A stretch of DNA of 64,000 bases. Origin: a candidate division CSSED10-310 bacterium. GTDB taxonomy: Bacteria; CSSED10-310; JAFGJC01. Shown piece by piece: positions 18,858 to 26,411 of this stretch (within the stretch, counting starts at the first letter, position 1; each line of letters begins with the position of its first letter). Where the stretch lies: positions 124,001-188,000 of the forward strand of contig JAFGLW010000031.1 of NCBI GenBank assembly GCA_016927905.1. The letters run 5' to 3'. The position numbers and the translations under genes were made by a program. The notes under the pieces were generated by a model. That model searched no databases. It saw only the letters and a list, made by a program, of their open reading frames with translations, and had not been told where the DNA came from.

Positions 18858-19217
18858 TCAATCGGATTCGAATACGGACTCGAAGGCCTCCGTCACCGCA
18901 CGAGCCGCTTCTTCGTTGAAGCGATTGAACCGCTTTAGAAACAATGCGCCCTCCGCAGTCAGCCGCGAACCCTTCCGTTTCGATGCGGATTGATTTTCAA
19001 CGAGCTTGTAACCGAGCCGATCCTCGGTTTCCCTGATTTTCCCCCACAGGGTTCTGAATGACATTCCCAGTTCCGATGCCGCCCTGTTCATGGACCCGGT
19101 CCGTTCAATCACCTCCAGAATGGATTGTCGACCCCCGCCCATCAAAATGCTCCCGGATGAATCCACGATCCATAACTTCATTCGAGGCGAGAATTTCGGA
19201 GAAGTCTGAGATTTCAC
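18858..19217 (-). CDS. ModE-like winged-helix regulator lacking the molybdate domain
   Basis: 119 residues consisting only of the N-terminal DNA-binding half of ModE. The helix-turn-helix is MNRAASELGMSFRTLWGKIR and the wing is LTAEGALFLKRF. The C-terminal MOP domains that bind molybdate or tungstate are missing. The longest frame starts at GTG 19217; the ATG at 19181 is an alternative. It is divergent from fdhD and close to the AOR-type operon, so it probably controls molybdenum/tungsten enzymes; the signal it senses is not evident. Confidence 0.75.
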   Translation of the reverse strand: MKSQTSPKFSPRMKLWIVDSSGSILMGGGRQSILEVIERTGSMNRAASELGMSFRTLWGKIRETEDRLGYKLVENQSASKRKGSRLTAEGALFLKRFNRFNEEAARAVTEAFESVFESD

Positions 19218-19300
19218 GATTCAATTATGATCCATTCGGCATCGATTGTCTATTCCCAGGTCATCTCCCCATCCCGATCGGCCGTGTTATTGTATCCTTC

Positions 19301-19329
19301 TTGACATAATGATTCCATACCGGTATTTT
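19301..19329 (+). promoter_or_regulatory. Candidate promoter overlapping the annotated fdhD start
   Basis: TTGACA (19301-19306), 17 bases, then TATTTT (19324-19329). If used, transcription would start near 19336 and the true fdhD start would be the GTG at 19339 or the ATG at 19375. Confidence 0.35.
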
Positions 19330-20172
19330 TCCGGGGTGGTGCAGTCGAAATTCGAAAACGGACCGCCCGTCAAGATGATCGTCAAAGATCTCAGCCGGTG
19401 TTTCGACACCATTTTGATCGACAAAAGCGAGAAGAAATGCCGGCCTCACCATCTGATCCGGGAAGCGTCGCTGGATGTTGATGTTGACGATATCCCGGTG
19501 ATTTCTCTTCTCTGTCTCCCGGTGGAGCTCGAATACCTCGCTCTGGGATTTTTGTTCACCGAAGGTTTTATCCAGTCCCGGCGGGATGTGACATCGATCC
19601 GTGTTTCCCGCAATCCACTTCGGATCGATATCCGAACGAACCGCGGGGAGGATCTGGCACGGCAGATCGTCGCCAAGCGGACAATCACATCCGGATGCGG
19701 CAGAGGCATTCTATTCCGGAATTCCGGAGATTGGCGTAAACCGGTTGTTCAATCCGATTTCAGAATTTCCACGACCAGACTGATCGAACTTTGGCGGCGG
19801 ATCGGCGAGAACGACGATTTGTACCGCAAGACCCGGGGTGTTCACAGTTCGGTGTTGTGCAGCCGGGAAACCATCGAGTATTTTTCGCCGGACATCGGCC
19901 GGCATAACACCATCGATCGGGTAGCTGGAAAATGTCTTTGGGATGAGATTGAGGTACGGGAGAAGCTCCTGTTCTGCACCGGTCGGTTCTCGTCTGAGAT
20001 GGTTTTAAAACTTGGAGAAATCGGTATACCCGTTGCGGTTTCCCGGTCGACTCCGACGGACATCGCCGTTGAGATGGCTCAGGATATGGGGATCACGCTG
20101 GCATCAACCAAGGACATGCGAAAACTGGTTATATACACCCACTCGGACCGAATAGCCAATGGTACCGGCTGA
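19309..20172 (+). CDS. fdhD: FdhD-type sulfurtransferase
   Basis: Up to 287 residues. FdhD moves sulfur from a cysteine desulfurase to the molybdenum or tungsten cofactor and is required for formate dehydrogenase activity in E. coli. Typical segments are LEYLALGFLFTEGFI, the catalytic loop TSGCGRG (one Cys instead of CxxC), HSSVLCS, EYFSPDIGRHNTIDRVAGK and SRSTPTDIAVEMA. The start is uncertain (19309, 19339 or 19375) and none has a strong ribosome site. No formate dehydrogenase is in the window, so here it may serve the neighbouring AOR-type enzyme. Confidence 0.85.
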   Translation: MIPYRYFSGVVQSKFENGPPVKMIVKDLSRCFDTILIDKSEKKCRPHHLIREASLDVDVDDIPVISLLCLPVELEYLALGFLFTEGFIQSRRDVTSIRVSRNPLRIDIRTNRGEDLARQIVAKRTITSGCGRGILFRNSGDWRKPVVQSDFRISTTRLIELWRRIGENDDLYRKTRGVHSSVLCSRETIEYFSPDIGRHNTIDRVAGKCLWDEIEVREKLLFCTGRFSSEMVLKLGEIGIPVAVSRSTPTDIAVEMAQDMGITLASTKDMRKLVIYTHSDRIANGTG

Positions 20173-20196
20173 TCTTGGAAACGGCATTTTGCATGG

Positions 20197-20397
20197 TTAC
20201 CCTCCGTGCATGATATGAATCACCCGAACATCAGCTTCATCCGGGACCTTCGTTCCGGAATAATCCTCCGAATGAACCAATACGCCGTTAACCGTAACCA
20301 TTATCAGAACATAGGTATATCCCATTACGTCCAGGATATCCTGAACGGTCATGCCGTCATGCCAGCTGAGTTCGTCCCGGTTATTCACTGTGATCAT
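20197..20397 (-). CDS. ThiS/MoaD-family sulfur carrier protein
   Basis: 66 residues with a beta-grasp pattern and the essential C-terminal Gly-Gly (IHIMHGG). Such proteins carry sulfur as a C-terminal thiocarboxylate for pterin cofactor (MoaD) or thiazole (ThiS) synthesis. It overlaps the ThiF-like gene and is last in the AOR-type operon. No other thiamine genes are present, so a role in tungstopterin assembly is more likely than thiamine; this is inference from context. Confidence 0.8.
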   Translation of the reverse strand: MITVNNRDELSWHDGMTVQDILDVMGYTYVLIMVTVNGVLVHSEDYSGTKVPDEADVRVIHIMHGG

Positions 20398-21016
20398 GAC
20401 ATCTTGTATCCATCAGCAGTTCCACCGCCAGATTCGCCTGCATGTTCGCCACAATAGCCACCCGCGGCGCGCATAATCCCATGCTCATCTGCGAAGTCAT
20501 ATCTCCGCAAAAATAGACGTTCCCGGTCCGGGTGATCTGAATTTCATGATTGCGGCCGTAACCGGCCAGCCCGTTTCCAACGATCACCGGCTTCGACGAC
20601 GCTCCGCGGGACCAGGTTTCGATTAGCCAGATCTTATCCTCGGCCCGGTCAAACGCTTCGATCAGAAGGTCTGCGGTCGAATAGATATTCAAGAGATTTT
20701 CCGGCGTCAGTCTGCAGGAATGCAGGGTCAACCGGATCCGGGGATTGACTGCGCGAAGATGTTCTGCCAGCGCGTCGGTCTTGTATCGGCCGATATCGGA
20801 CACGAAGTAATGCTGCCGGTTGAGATTGGATAATTCGATCCGGTCGTAATCAGCCAGGATCAGATACCCCAGTCCCGCCCGGGCCAGGGAAACCGCTGCG
20901 ATGGAGCCCAATCCGCCGCATCCGGCGATCCCCACCCGCATTTGATTCAGCACCGGCGTGGTGCCCGGAACATTCCGGTCGAATAACTCATTCCGGTCAA
21001 GCGGCAGCAGTGTCAT
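20381..21016 (-). CDS. ThiF/MoeB/HesA-family adenylyltransferase
   Basis: 211 residues. The nucleotide-binding motif is GIAGCGGLGS (residues about 29-38), followed by LADYDRIELSNLNRQHYF, the standard E1-like Asp/Asn/Arg set. It activates the C-terminal glycine of a ThiS/MoaD partner by adenylation; that partner is the overlapping downstream gene. The Cys4 zinc site of MoeB is not seen, which is common in short ThiF forms. Starts by ATGA overlap with the redox gene upstream, so it is translationally coupled to it. Confidence 0.85.
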   Translation of the reverse strand: MTLLPLDRNELFDRNVPGTTPVLNQMRVGIAGCGGLGSIAAVSLARAGLGYLILADYDRIELSNLNRQHYFVSDIGRYKTDALAEHLRAVNPRIRLTLHSCRLTPENLLNIYSTADLLIEAFDRAEDKIWLIETWSRGASSKPVIVGNGLAGYGRNHEIQITRTGNVYFCGDMTSQMSMGLCAPRVAIVANMQANLAVELLMDTRCHDHSE

Positions 21017-22998
21017 CCCCTGTTTTTTTCGACAATGGCAACCAGTTCCGGCAGATCGATGCCCAGCTCCTTCAAGCGTTCGACCGTGGGCACTCCGTTG
21101 TCGTCCCAGCCCCGGCGCCGATACACAACTGACACGGTCTTGTCATACTGATCTTCGCGGTAATCCCGCAGTATTTTGATCTTTTCAGATGTGGATCTGC
21201 CTTCAGGATCAACTCCAACGATTTCCCTGAGCTGTTTATCATAGCGGTCCTGCCTGGATTCGTATTCCTCCGCCGTCACCGGACCCAGAGCACGGTAAGG
21301 CATGTAATCGTCCCTGCGTGTGCCGTACCCCAGCATCCGGCTCATGACCCGTTGGAGATTATAGACGCGCGCGGACTGATCGAGCATTTTCTGCTCATCC
21401 AGTTTGATCCCGGTCATGCCCTCCACGAATTTGAAATAGTTGTTAACGTGGTCCGGAACTTTCTGTGGTTCGGATGTCATTTTGTTGTCTGCGGGTACGA
21501 CGTCATTCCAGCAAAGTTTGCACAGGCCGTACAGCCCGAACCAGGTGCGCCACAGGGGGAAATAATGGAGTGCTTCCGCCTTGTGCTCATATGTCGGCAG
21601 TTCGTTGTTGACCATATCCATGAAAATCAGCCATGCTTCATCATGCTGCGGCCCTTTGATGGCCATACCGTAACCGCACTGCTGGGCGAGTGATTCCTTG
21701 GTGACATACTCCGACACTTCCAGCCCCTTGGTCTCCATGCCAATATCGTCCATGAATTTCCGATCCGCACCATATTCGTTTTCCCACTTATCTTTGAGCC
21801 ATCGGATTCCCTGCCCCACATCGACACCGAACCCTTCACCCCGGGCCATCTGGTGAAGCAGTTCCAGAACTTCGTCTCCGGAACCAAAATTCAGCTCCAG
21901 GCCGCCTGTTACACCGGTATCGATGACGCCGTTCTCGAAACACTCCATAACAAACGCTATGGTGGTGGCGGCGGAAATGGTATCGATGCCGTAGGTGTCG
22001 CAATAGAAGTTGAATTCGGCGATGAAATCCGCATCGAAACATCCCATGTTGGAACCTCCGGCCGCGGTTTCGTATTCCGGCCCGTCGACACAGACTTTCT
22101 GTCCCTTGTATGGGCCGGTCCGCAATTCGAAATCGTCGATCGTCTTGGCGCAGGCCATGCTGCATCCTTTCCAGCAACCGTCGGGCATATTCTGGGTGAA
22201 ATATTTCGCTTTCAGCATCTTCGAATCGATCTTCCACACTTCCGGATGGGATCCATATTTGTAATTCTTTACCGGTAAAAGATCGTATTGATTCATGACA
22301 TCGACAATATTAGCGGTACCGACCTCCCGCATCCGGCACTGAACCGGATCCAGATTGGCCATTTCGGCATTCACCTTCATCCCGTGGTCCCGGATCATCT
22401 GGGGATCCACCGGCTGGTTCAGATCGTCGACAATCTGGATGGCACCGGTTGGACAGACATAGGCGCAGGATGTGCACCCGATGCAATGCGGATCCACCTC
22501 GTTGAACGGCATCGCAATATGACGGTGTATCCCCCTGCCGGCAAAATCCAGGATCCGTTCCAGGGCAAACTCCCTACAGGCCCTGACACAGTGACCGCAT
22601 AGAATGCAGGACTGGGGGTCCTCCTCGGTATAACGACCTTTAAATCTCGACTCGGAAACGCCGCACAGTCCGGCAATTTCCCGGACAGCCCGGACATTGG
22701 GCCACCGGCCCAGGTACATTTCCGCCAGGATCCTCCGGTGTCGAGTCACCGTTTCCGAATCCGTCCAAACCTCCAGCGGTTCCCGAACGGGATAATTACA
22801 GGCCGTCACCAGTTTCTTCTTTCCCCGGACTTCAATCTCGCAGATACACAACCGGCAGGTGCCGGAGGGCATCAGATCCTTGTGATGGCACAGGGTGGGT
22901 ACGGTTATGCCCTCCTTTCGAACGGCGTCAAGAAGAAAGGTCCCTTCCGGAATTTCCCTCGGTTTTCCATTGATGACGATGCTGATTTTATCTGCCAT
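21013..22998 (-). CDS. Fusion: NuoG/HydA-like iron-sulfur module plus C-terminal domains of aldehyde ferredoxin oxidoreductase
   Basis: 661 residues. Residues 1-75 are a [2Fe-2S] ferredoxin domain (Cys37, 48, 51, 67). Residues 131-182 hold two [4Fe-4S] motifs (Cys131/134/137/141 and 172/175/178/182). The His-Cys cluster of NuoG is missing. From about residue 210 the protein is domains 2 and 3 of AOR: Cys275/279/283 for a [4Fe-4S] cluster, GPEYE (306-310), YGIDTIS (336-342), KGPQH (448-452, His452) and GLCKLC (491-496). The Glu and His match the proposed catalytic pair of Pyrococcus AOR. The AOR N-terminal domain is absent and sits on another gene of this operon. ATG 22998 is preferred over 23004 because GGAGG is better spaced. 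Tail overlaps the ThiF-like gene. Confidence 0.88.
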   Translation of the reverse strand: MADKISIVINGKPREIPEGTFLLDAVRKEGITVPTLCHHKDLMPSGTCRLCICEIEVRGKKKLVTACNYPVREPLEVWTDSETVTRHRRILAEMYLGRWPNVRAVREIAGLCGVSESRFKGRYTEEDPQSCILCGHCVRACREFALERILDFAGRGIHRHIAMPFNEVDPHCIGCTSCAYVCPTGAIQIVDDLNQPVDPQMIRDHGMKVNAEMANLDPVQCRMREVGTANIVDVMNQYDLLPVKNYKYGSHPEVWKIDSKMLKAKYFTQNMPDGCWKGCSMACAKTIDDFELRTGPYKGQKVCVDGPEYETAAGGSNMGCFDADFIAEFNFYCDTYGIDTISAATTIAFVMECFENGVIDTGVTGGLELNFGSGDEVLELLHQMARGEGFGVDVGQGIRWLKDKWENEYGADRKFMDDIGMETKGLEVSEYVTKESLAQQCGYGMAIKGPQHDEAWLIFMDMVNNELPTYEHKAEALHYFPLWRTWFGLYGLCKLCWNDVVPADNKMTSEPQKVPDHVNNYFKFVEGMTGIKLDEQKMLDQSARVYNLQRVMSRMLGYGTRRDDYMPYRALGPVTAEEYESRQDRYDKQLREIVGVDPEGRSTSEKIKILRDYREDQYDKTVSVVYRRRGWDDNGVPTVERLKELGIDLPELVAIVEKNRG

Positions 22999-23000
22999 GA

Positions 23001-24887
23001 TCATTTCACCTCCACCGCATCAAAATTGCACACCTCGAAGCAAATTCCGCATTTGATGCATTTCAACGGGTCGATCCGGTGCGTTTGTTTCTTTTCACCG
23101 GTGATGGCCCCGGAAGGACATTTCAATGCGCAGAGGGTGCAGCCGGTGCATTTTTCATGATTGATCGAATAGGTTATCAGTGCTTTGCAATGCCCGGCCG
23201 GACAGCGTTTATCCCGGATATGCGCATGGTATTCATCCCTGAAATACCGGATGGTGCTCAGGATTGGATTCCCCGCTGTACCGCCAAGCTGGCACAGGCT
23301 GGTTGCGGAAACCGTTTCCGAAACTTCCTCCAGAAACTCGATATCCCCCTCTTTTCCCTGGCCGTTGCAGATCCGGTCCAGAGTCTCATACAGAGCCGGT
23401 AGACCTTCCCGGCACGGCGTGCATTTTCCGCAGGATTCGTCCATCAGGAATCCGGTGAAATATTTGGCGACATCGACCATGCAAGTGCGGTCATCCATCA
23501 CGATCATCCCGCCCGAACCCATCATCGATCCGGCTTCGGTCAGGGAATCGAAATCCACCGGCATATCCAGTTTCTCCACCGGGATGCATCCACCGGACGG
23601 ACCGCCGGTTTGAACCGCTTTAAACCTCCTGCCGCCGGGAATGCCGCCGCCGATTTCGTAGATGATCTCACGGAGCGTGACACCCATGGGAACTTCCACC
23701 AACCCCGTATTGTTGATCGCACCCACCAGGGAGAAGACCTTCGTCCCGGACGATCCGCCCCATGGATTCTCCCGCACATTCCCGGTACCGATGGAAGCGA
23801 ACCAGTCGGATCCCTTTTCGATTATGACCGGGATGTTCGCCCATGTTTCCACGTTGTTCAGGACCGTCGGTTTATCCCGGTATCCGTATTCGACATTGTG
23901 AACGTATTTGGCGCGCGGTTCGCCGGCTTTCCCGGACATGGAAGCCATCAAAGCGGTCGATTCGCCGCAAACGAATGCCCCGGCGCCGCGATGAATGTGA
24001 ATATCGAACGAAAATTCCGTTTCAAAAATATTTTTTCCCAGGAGTCCCCGTTCCCTGGCCTGCCTGATCGCCTTGCCGAGTCGCGCCATTGCCAGGGGAT
24101 ATTCCTTCCTGACATAGACAAAACCTTCGTTTGCACCGACCGAAAAAGCCCCGATCATCATGCCTTCAATGACCGAATGCGGATCGGCTTCAATGATGCT
24201 GCGATCCATGAACGCACCGGGATCGCCTTCGTCGGCGTTGCACACCACATAGGGGATTTCCCTGCGCTGCAGAGCCGCTTCACGGGCGGACCGCCATTTG
24301 ATGCCGGCGGGAAATCCGCCGCCGCCCCGGCCCCGGATGCCGGATTTGATGACACTTTCAATCACCTCATCCGGCGACCCGCTCTCCAGAATTCCGCGGA
24401 TGGCCCGGTAACCGCCCCGGCCGATATAGTGTTCGATGTTTTCCGGGTCGATGATCCCCTTGTTGCGAAGCGCAATTGGCCGTTGTTTGCTGAAAAACCC
24501 GATATCTGCCATGGTCTGGAACCGCTGGCCGGTTGCCGGATCCCGGTACAGGAGCCGTTCAACGACACTACCTTTCTGAAGGTGCTTCTCAACAATCTCC
24601 TCGACATCCCCTTTCGCTTTGACTTTCTGATAAAAGATGCCTTCTGGTTGAACAACCACTATCGGTCCCACGGCGCAAAATCCATTGCATCCGGTACCGA
24701 TCACCAGGTAATCCGATTCCAGACTTTTTTCCTTTAGAATCCGGTTCAGGGCGTCCCGGACATTGAACGCTCCCGCCGAAATGCATCCGGTGCCGGTGCA
24801 GACCATCAATGTGGCTTTGTAGGCGCGTAGATCCCGGTTCACTTCCCGGGATATCGTTTCCAGATCCTGCATCTTAATCCGAGACAT
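23001..24887 (-). CDS. NuoF/HydB-like NAD(H)-binding flavoprotein subunit
   Basis: 628 residues. An N-terminal thioredoxin-like [2Fe-2S] domain has Cys30, 35, 67 and 71. The NuoF core has the NADH/FMN motifs GRGGGGFPAGIKW and NADEGDPGAFMDR, and a cluster motif CGKCTPCREG. The C-terminus carries two ferredoxin-type [4Fe-4S] motifs (CTGCTLCALKCP and CIKCGICFEVCN). This is the layout of HydB of electron-bifurcating hydrogenases, so it should exchange electrons with NAD(H) and possibly ferredoxin. Sits between the two AOR-half fusions, four bases after the first and overlapping the second. Bifurcation is inferred, not shown. Confidence 0.92.
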   Translation of the reverse strand: MSRIKMQDLETISREVNRDLRAYKATLMVCTGTGCISAGAFNVRDALNRILKEKSLESDYLVIGTGCNGFCAVGPIVVVQPEGIFYQKVKAKGDVEEIVEKHLQKGSVVERLLYRDPATGQRFQTMADIGFFSKQRPIALRNKGIIDPENIEHYIGRGGYRAIRGILESGSPDEVIESVIKSGIRGRGGGGFPAGIKWRSAREAALQRREIPYVVCNADEGDPGAFMDRSIIEADPHSVIEGMMIGAFSVGANEGFVYVRKEYPLAMARLGKAIRQARERGLLGKNIFETEFSFDIHIHRGAGAFVCGESTALMASMSGKAGEPRAKYVHNVEYGYRDKPTVLNNVETWANIPVIIEKGSDWFASIGTGNVRENPWGGSSGTKVFSLVGAINNTGLVEVPMGVTLREIIYEIGGGIPGGRRFKAVQTGGPSGGCIPVEKLDMPVDFDSLTEAGSMMGSGGMIVMDDRTCMVDVAKYFTGFLMDESCGKCTPCREGLPALYETLDRICNGQGKEGDIEFLEEVSETVSATSLCQLGGTAGNPILSTIRYFRDEYHAHIRDKRCPAGHCKALITYSINHEKCTGCTLCALKCPSGAITGEKKQTHRIDPLKCIKCGICFEVCNFDAVEVK

Positions 24888-24891
24888 GCTC

Positions 24892-26166
24892 TCAACCCCG
24901 CTTTCTTTCTATGATATCGGCAACAGCTTTTGCCTGGGCATTCCCGAATACCTCTTCGTCGATTTTGACCACCGGGGCCAGGCTGCAGCATCCCAGGCAG
25001 GCCACCGCTTCAAGACTGAACCGTCCGTCATCCGTCGTTTCCCCGCGCCGAATCCCCAGTTCCCGTTCGAAAGCATCCAGTATCAGCTCGGAACCTTTCA
25101 CGTGACAGGCCGTTCCCACGCAGACCTGGATCATCACTTCGCCTCTGGGCGCAAGGCTGAAAGCCTTGTAGAAGGTGGCGATATGGTAAAGTTCCGCCTT
25201 GGGAACCCCGGTCATGGCATTGATTTCATCGATGGCTGCTTTCGATATATGCCGGTCACGATCCTGGATATCCTGCATCATTTCGATCACATATTCGGGA
25301 TCGTCGTTCCACCTGGATATGGTTGTCCGGACGGAAGCCCGGTCGATATCCGGCATGGACGCCACATTGGGAACATAAATATCCGAAACCTTGCTCTTAA
25401 CGATACGCCATGCGGGTGTGTAGTCCCGATTCCGGATCACCAGGGCTTTCAGTTTCTTGTCGCGGAAAACCCGCCCGATGCCGCCTCGGCCGGCCTGTTT
25501 CAGCCTTGCCACTCTGCGGCGCCAGTCATAAAACGAAAAATTCAGGACCCCGATCCGGATGTGATCGGCGGCCCGGCCGGCCGATACCACGGCGATATTC
25601 CGCTTGTCATCTTCGCTCCCGGCATACATCTCCGTGAATTCTTCAGCCACGAGATGCGAATCGATGCTCTCCAGCGGCGCCGTCTCCAGCGTGATCCGAT
25701 TCCGGACTGCATCGATGCATAGAATGGTTTCGGAGTCTGCCTTGCCGACGATGCACAACGCGTCAAATCCAGCGAATTTCAGATACGGTCCGAAATAACC
25801 GCCGACATTGGAGTCCATGATTGAATTGGTCAGGGGAGAAATGGACGTGACCAGAGTTTTACCCGAGCCTGGAAACGATGCCGTTCCCCCCAGTGGCCCC
25901 GAAGAAAAACAGATGGGATTTTCCGGGCTGTCCCACCGGGTACCGGAATTTATTTCCCGGAACATCAGCCAGAGATCGAATCCTTTGCCACCCACCCACA
26001 ACGCTTTCATCTGCTCACTCACCGGCCGGATCTCGATAATCTTCCGGTCCAGATCGACATGAAGGGTTCGGTTTGCATATCCCCGGTCGAGCTCACCGGG
26101 CGGGTAAGACAACTCCGTGAGTATTTCATGCCGGGTGCGCATTTCACTGATCCGTTTATCCGCCAT
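24892..26166 (-). CDS. Fusion: N-terminal tungstopterin domain of aldehyde ferredoxin oxidoreductase plus NuoE-like [2Fe-2S] subunit
   Basis: 424 residues. Residues about 25-247 are AOR domain 1, with VGGKGFDLWLM, GPLGGTASFPGSGK, SNVGGYFGPYLKFAGFDAL and AGRGGIGRVFRDKKLKAL, the segments that wrap the bis-pterin cofactor. AOR sequence stops at the domain 1/2 boundary. Residues about 280-424 are NuoE/HydC, with [2Fe-2S] ligands Cys349, 354, 390 and 394. The rest of AOR is on the third gene of the operon. ATG 26166 has AGGAGG seven bases upstream. First gene of the operon; an inverted repeat (26264-26279) lies about 100 bases upstream. Confidence 0.88.
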   Translation of the reverse strand: MADKRISEMRTRHEILTELSYPPGELDRGYANRTLHVDLDRKIIEIRPVSEQMKALWVGGKGFDLWLMFREINSGTRWDSPENPICFSSGPLGGTASFPGSGKTLVTSISPLTNSIMDSNVGGYFGPYLKFAGFDALCIVGKADSETILCIDAVRNRITLETAPLESIDSHLVAEEFTEMYAGSEDDKRNIAVVSAGRAADHIRIGVLNFSFYDWRRRVARLKQAGRGGIGRVFRDKKLKALVIRNRDYTPAWRIVKSKVSDIYVPNVASMPDIDRASVRTTISRWNDDPEYVIEMMQDIQDRDRHISKAAIDEINAMTGVPKAELYHIATFYKAFSLAPRGEVMIQVCVGTACHVKGSELILDAFERELGIRRGETTDDGRFSLEAVACLGCCSLAPVVKIDEEVFGNAQAKAVADIIERKRG

Positions 26167-26263
26167 GTGGTTCCTCCTGCTGGAATGGATGCGACTCATC
26201 AACGTGATTGCCGGAATTCAAATCCGGACACTCGGGGGTATCCCCTCCGATTGCTAAATATTT

Positions 26264-26279
26264 TTGACTGAAAAGTCAA
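26264..26279. promoter_or_regulatory. Perfect inverted repeat, candidate operator
   Basis: TTGACT-GAAA-AGTCAA, a six-base perfect palindrome with a four-base centre, in the spacer between the divergent AOR-type operon and the surface-protein gene. A shorter palindrome GGGG-TAT-CCCC lies at about 26236-26246. Either could bind a regulator such as the ModE-like protein; no protein-site link can be shown from sequence. Confidence 0.35.
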
Positions 26280-26411
26280 GTGCGCGGACCGTTTCAAGAA
26301 CCGGCAGGAATCCCCCTCCCCTTCCGAACCTGCCATTGAAGGCACTTTGCGTATCGACTCATTTTCTGATAGATAACTTTTGCACGAAATGTCTACGGGG
26401 AGACGACACTG

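Noticed and set aside
23610-24737. 375-codon open frame on the plus strand opposite the NuoF-like gene
   Set aside because: It lies wholly antisense to a strongly conserved flavoprotein, shows no family motif, and such frames arise from codon bias.
21013-26166. AOR halves as products of a sequencing frameshift or misassembly
   Set aside because: The halves are in separate genes, in reversed order on the map around a complete flavoprotein gene, each cleanly joined to another domain and with its own ribosome site.
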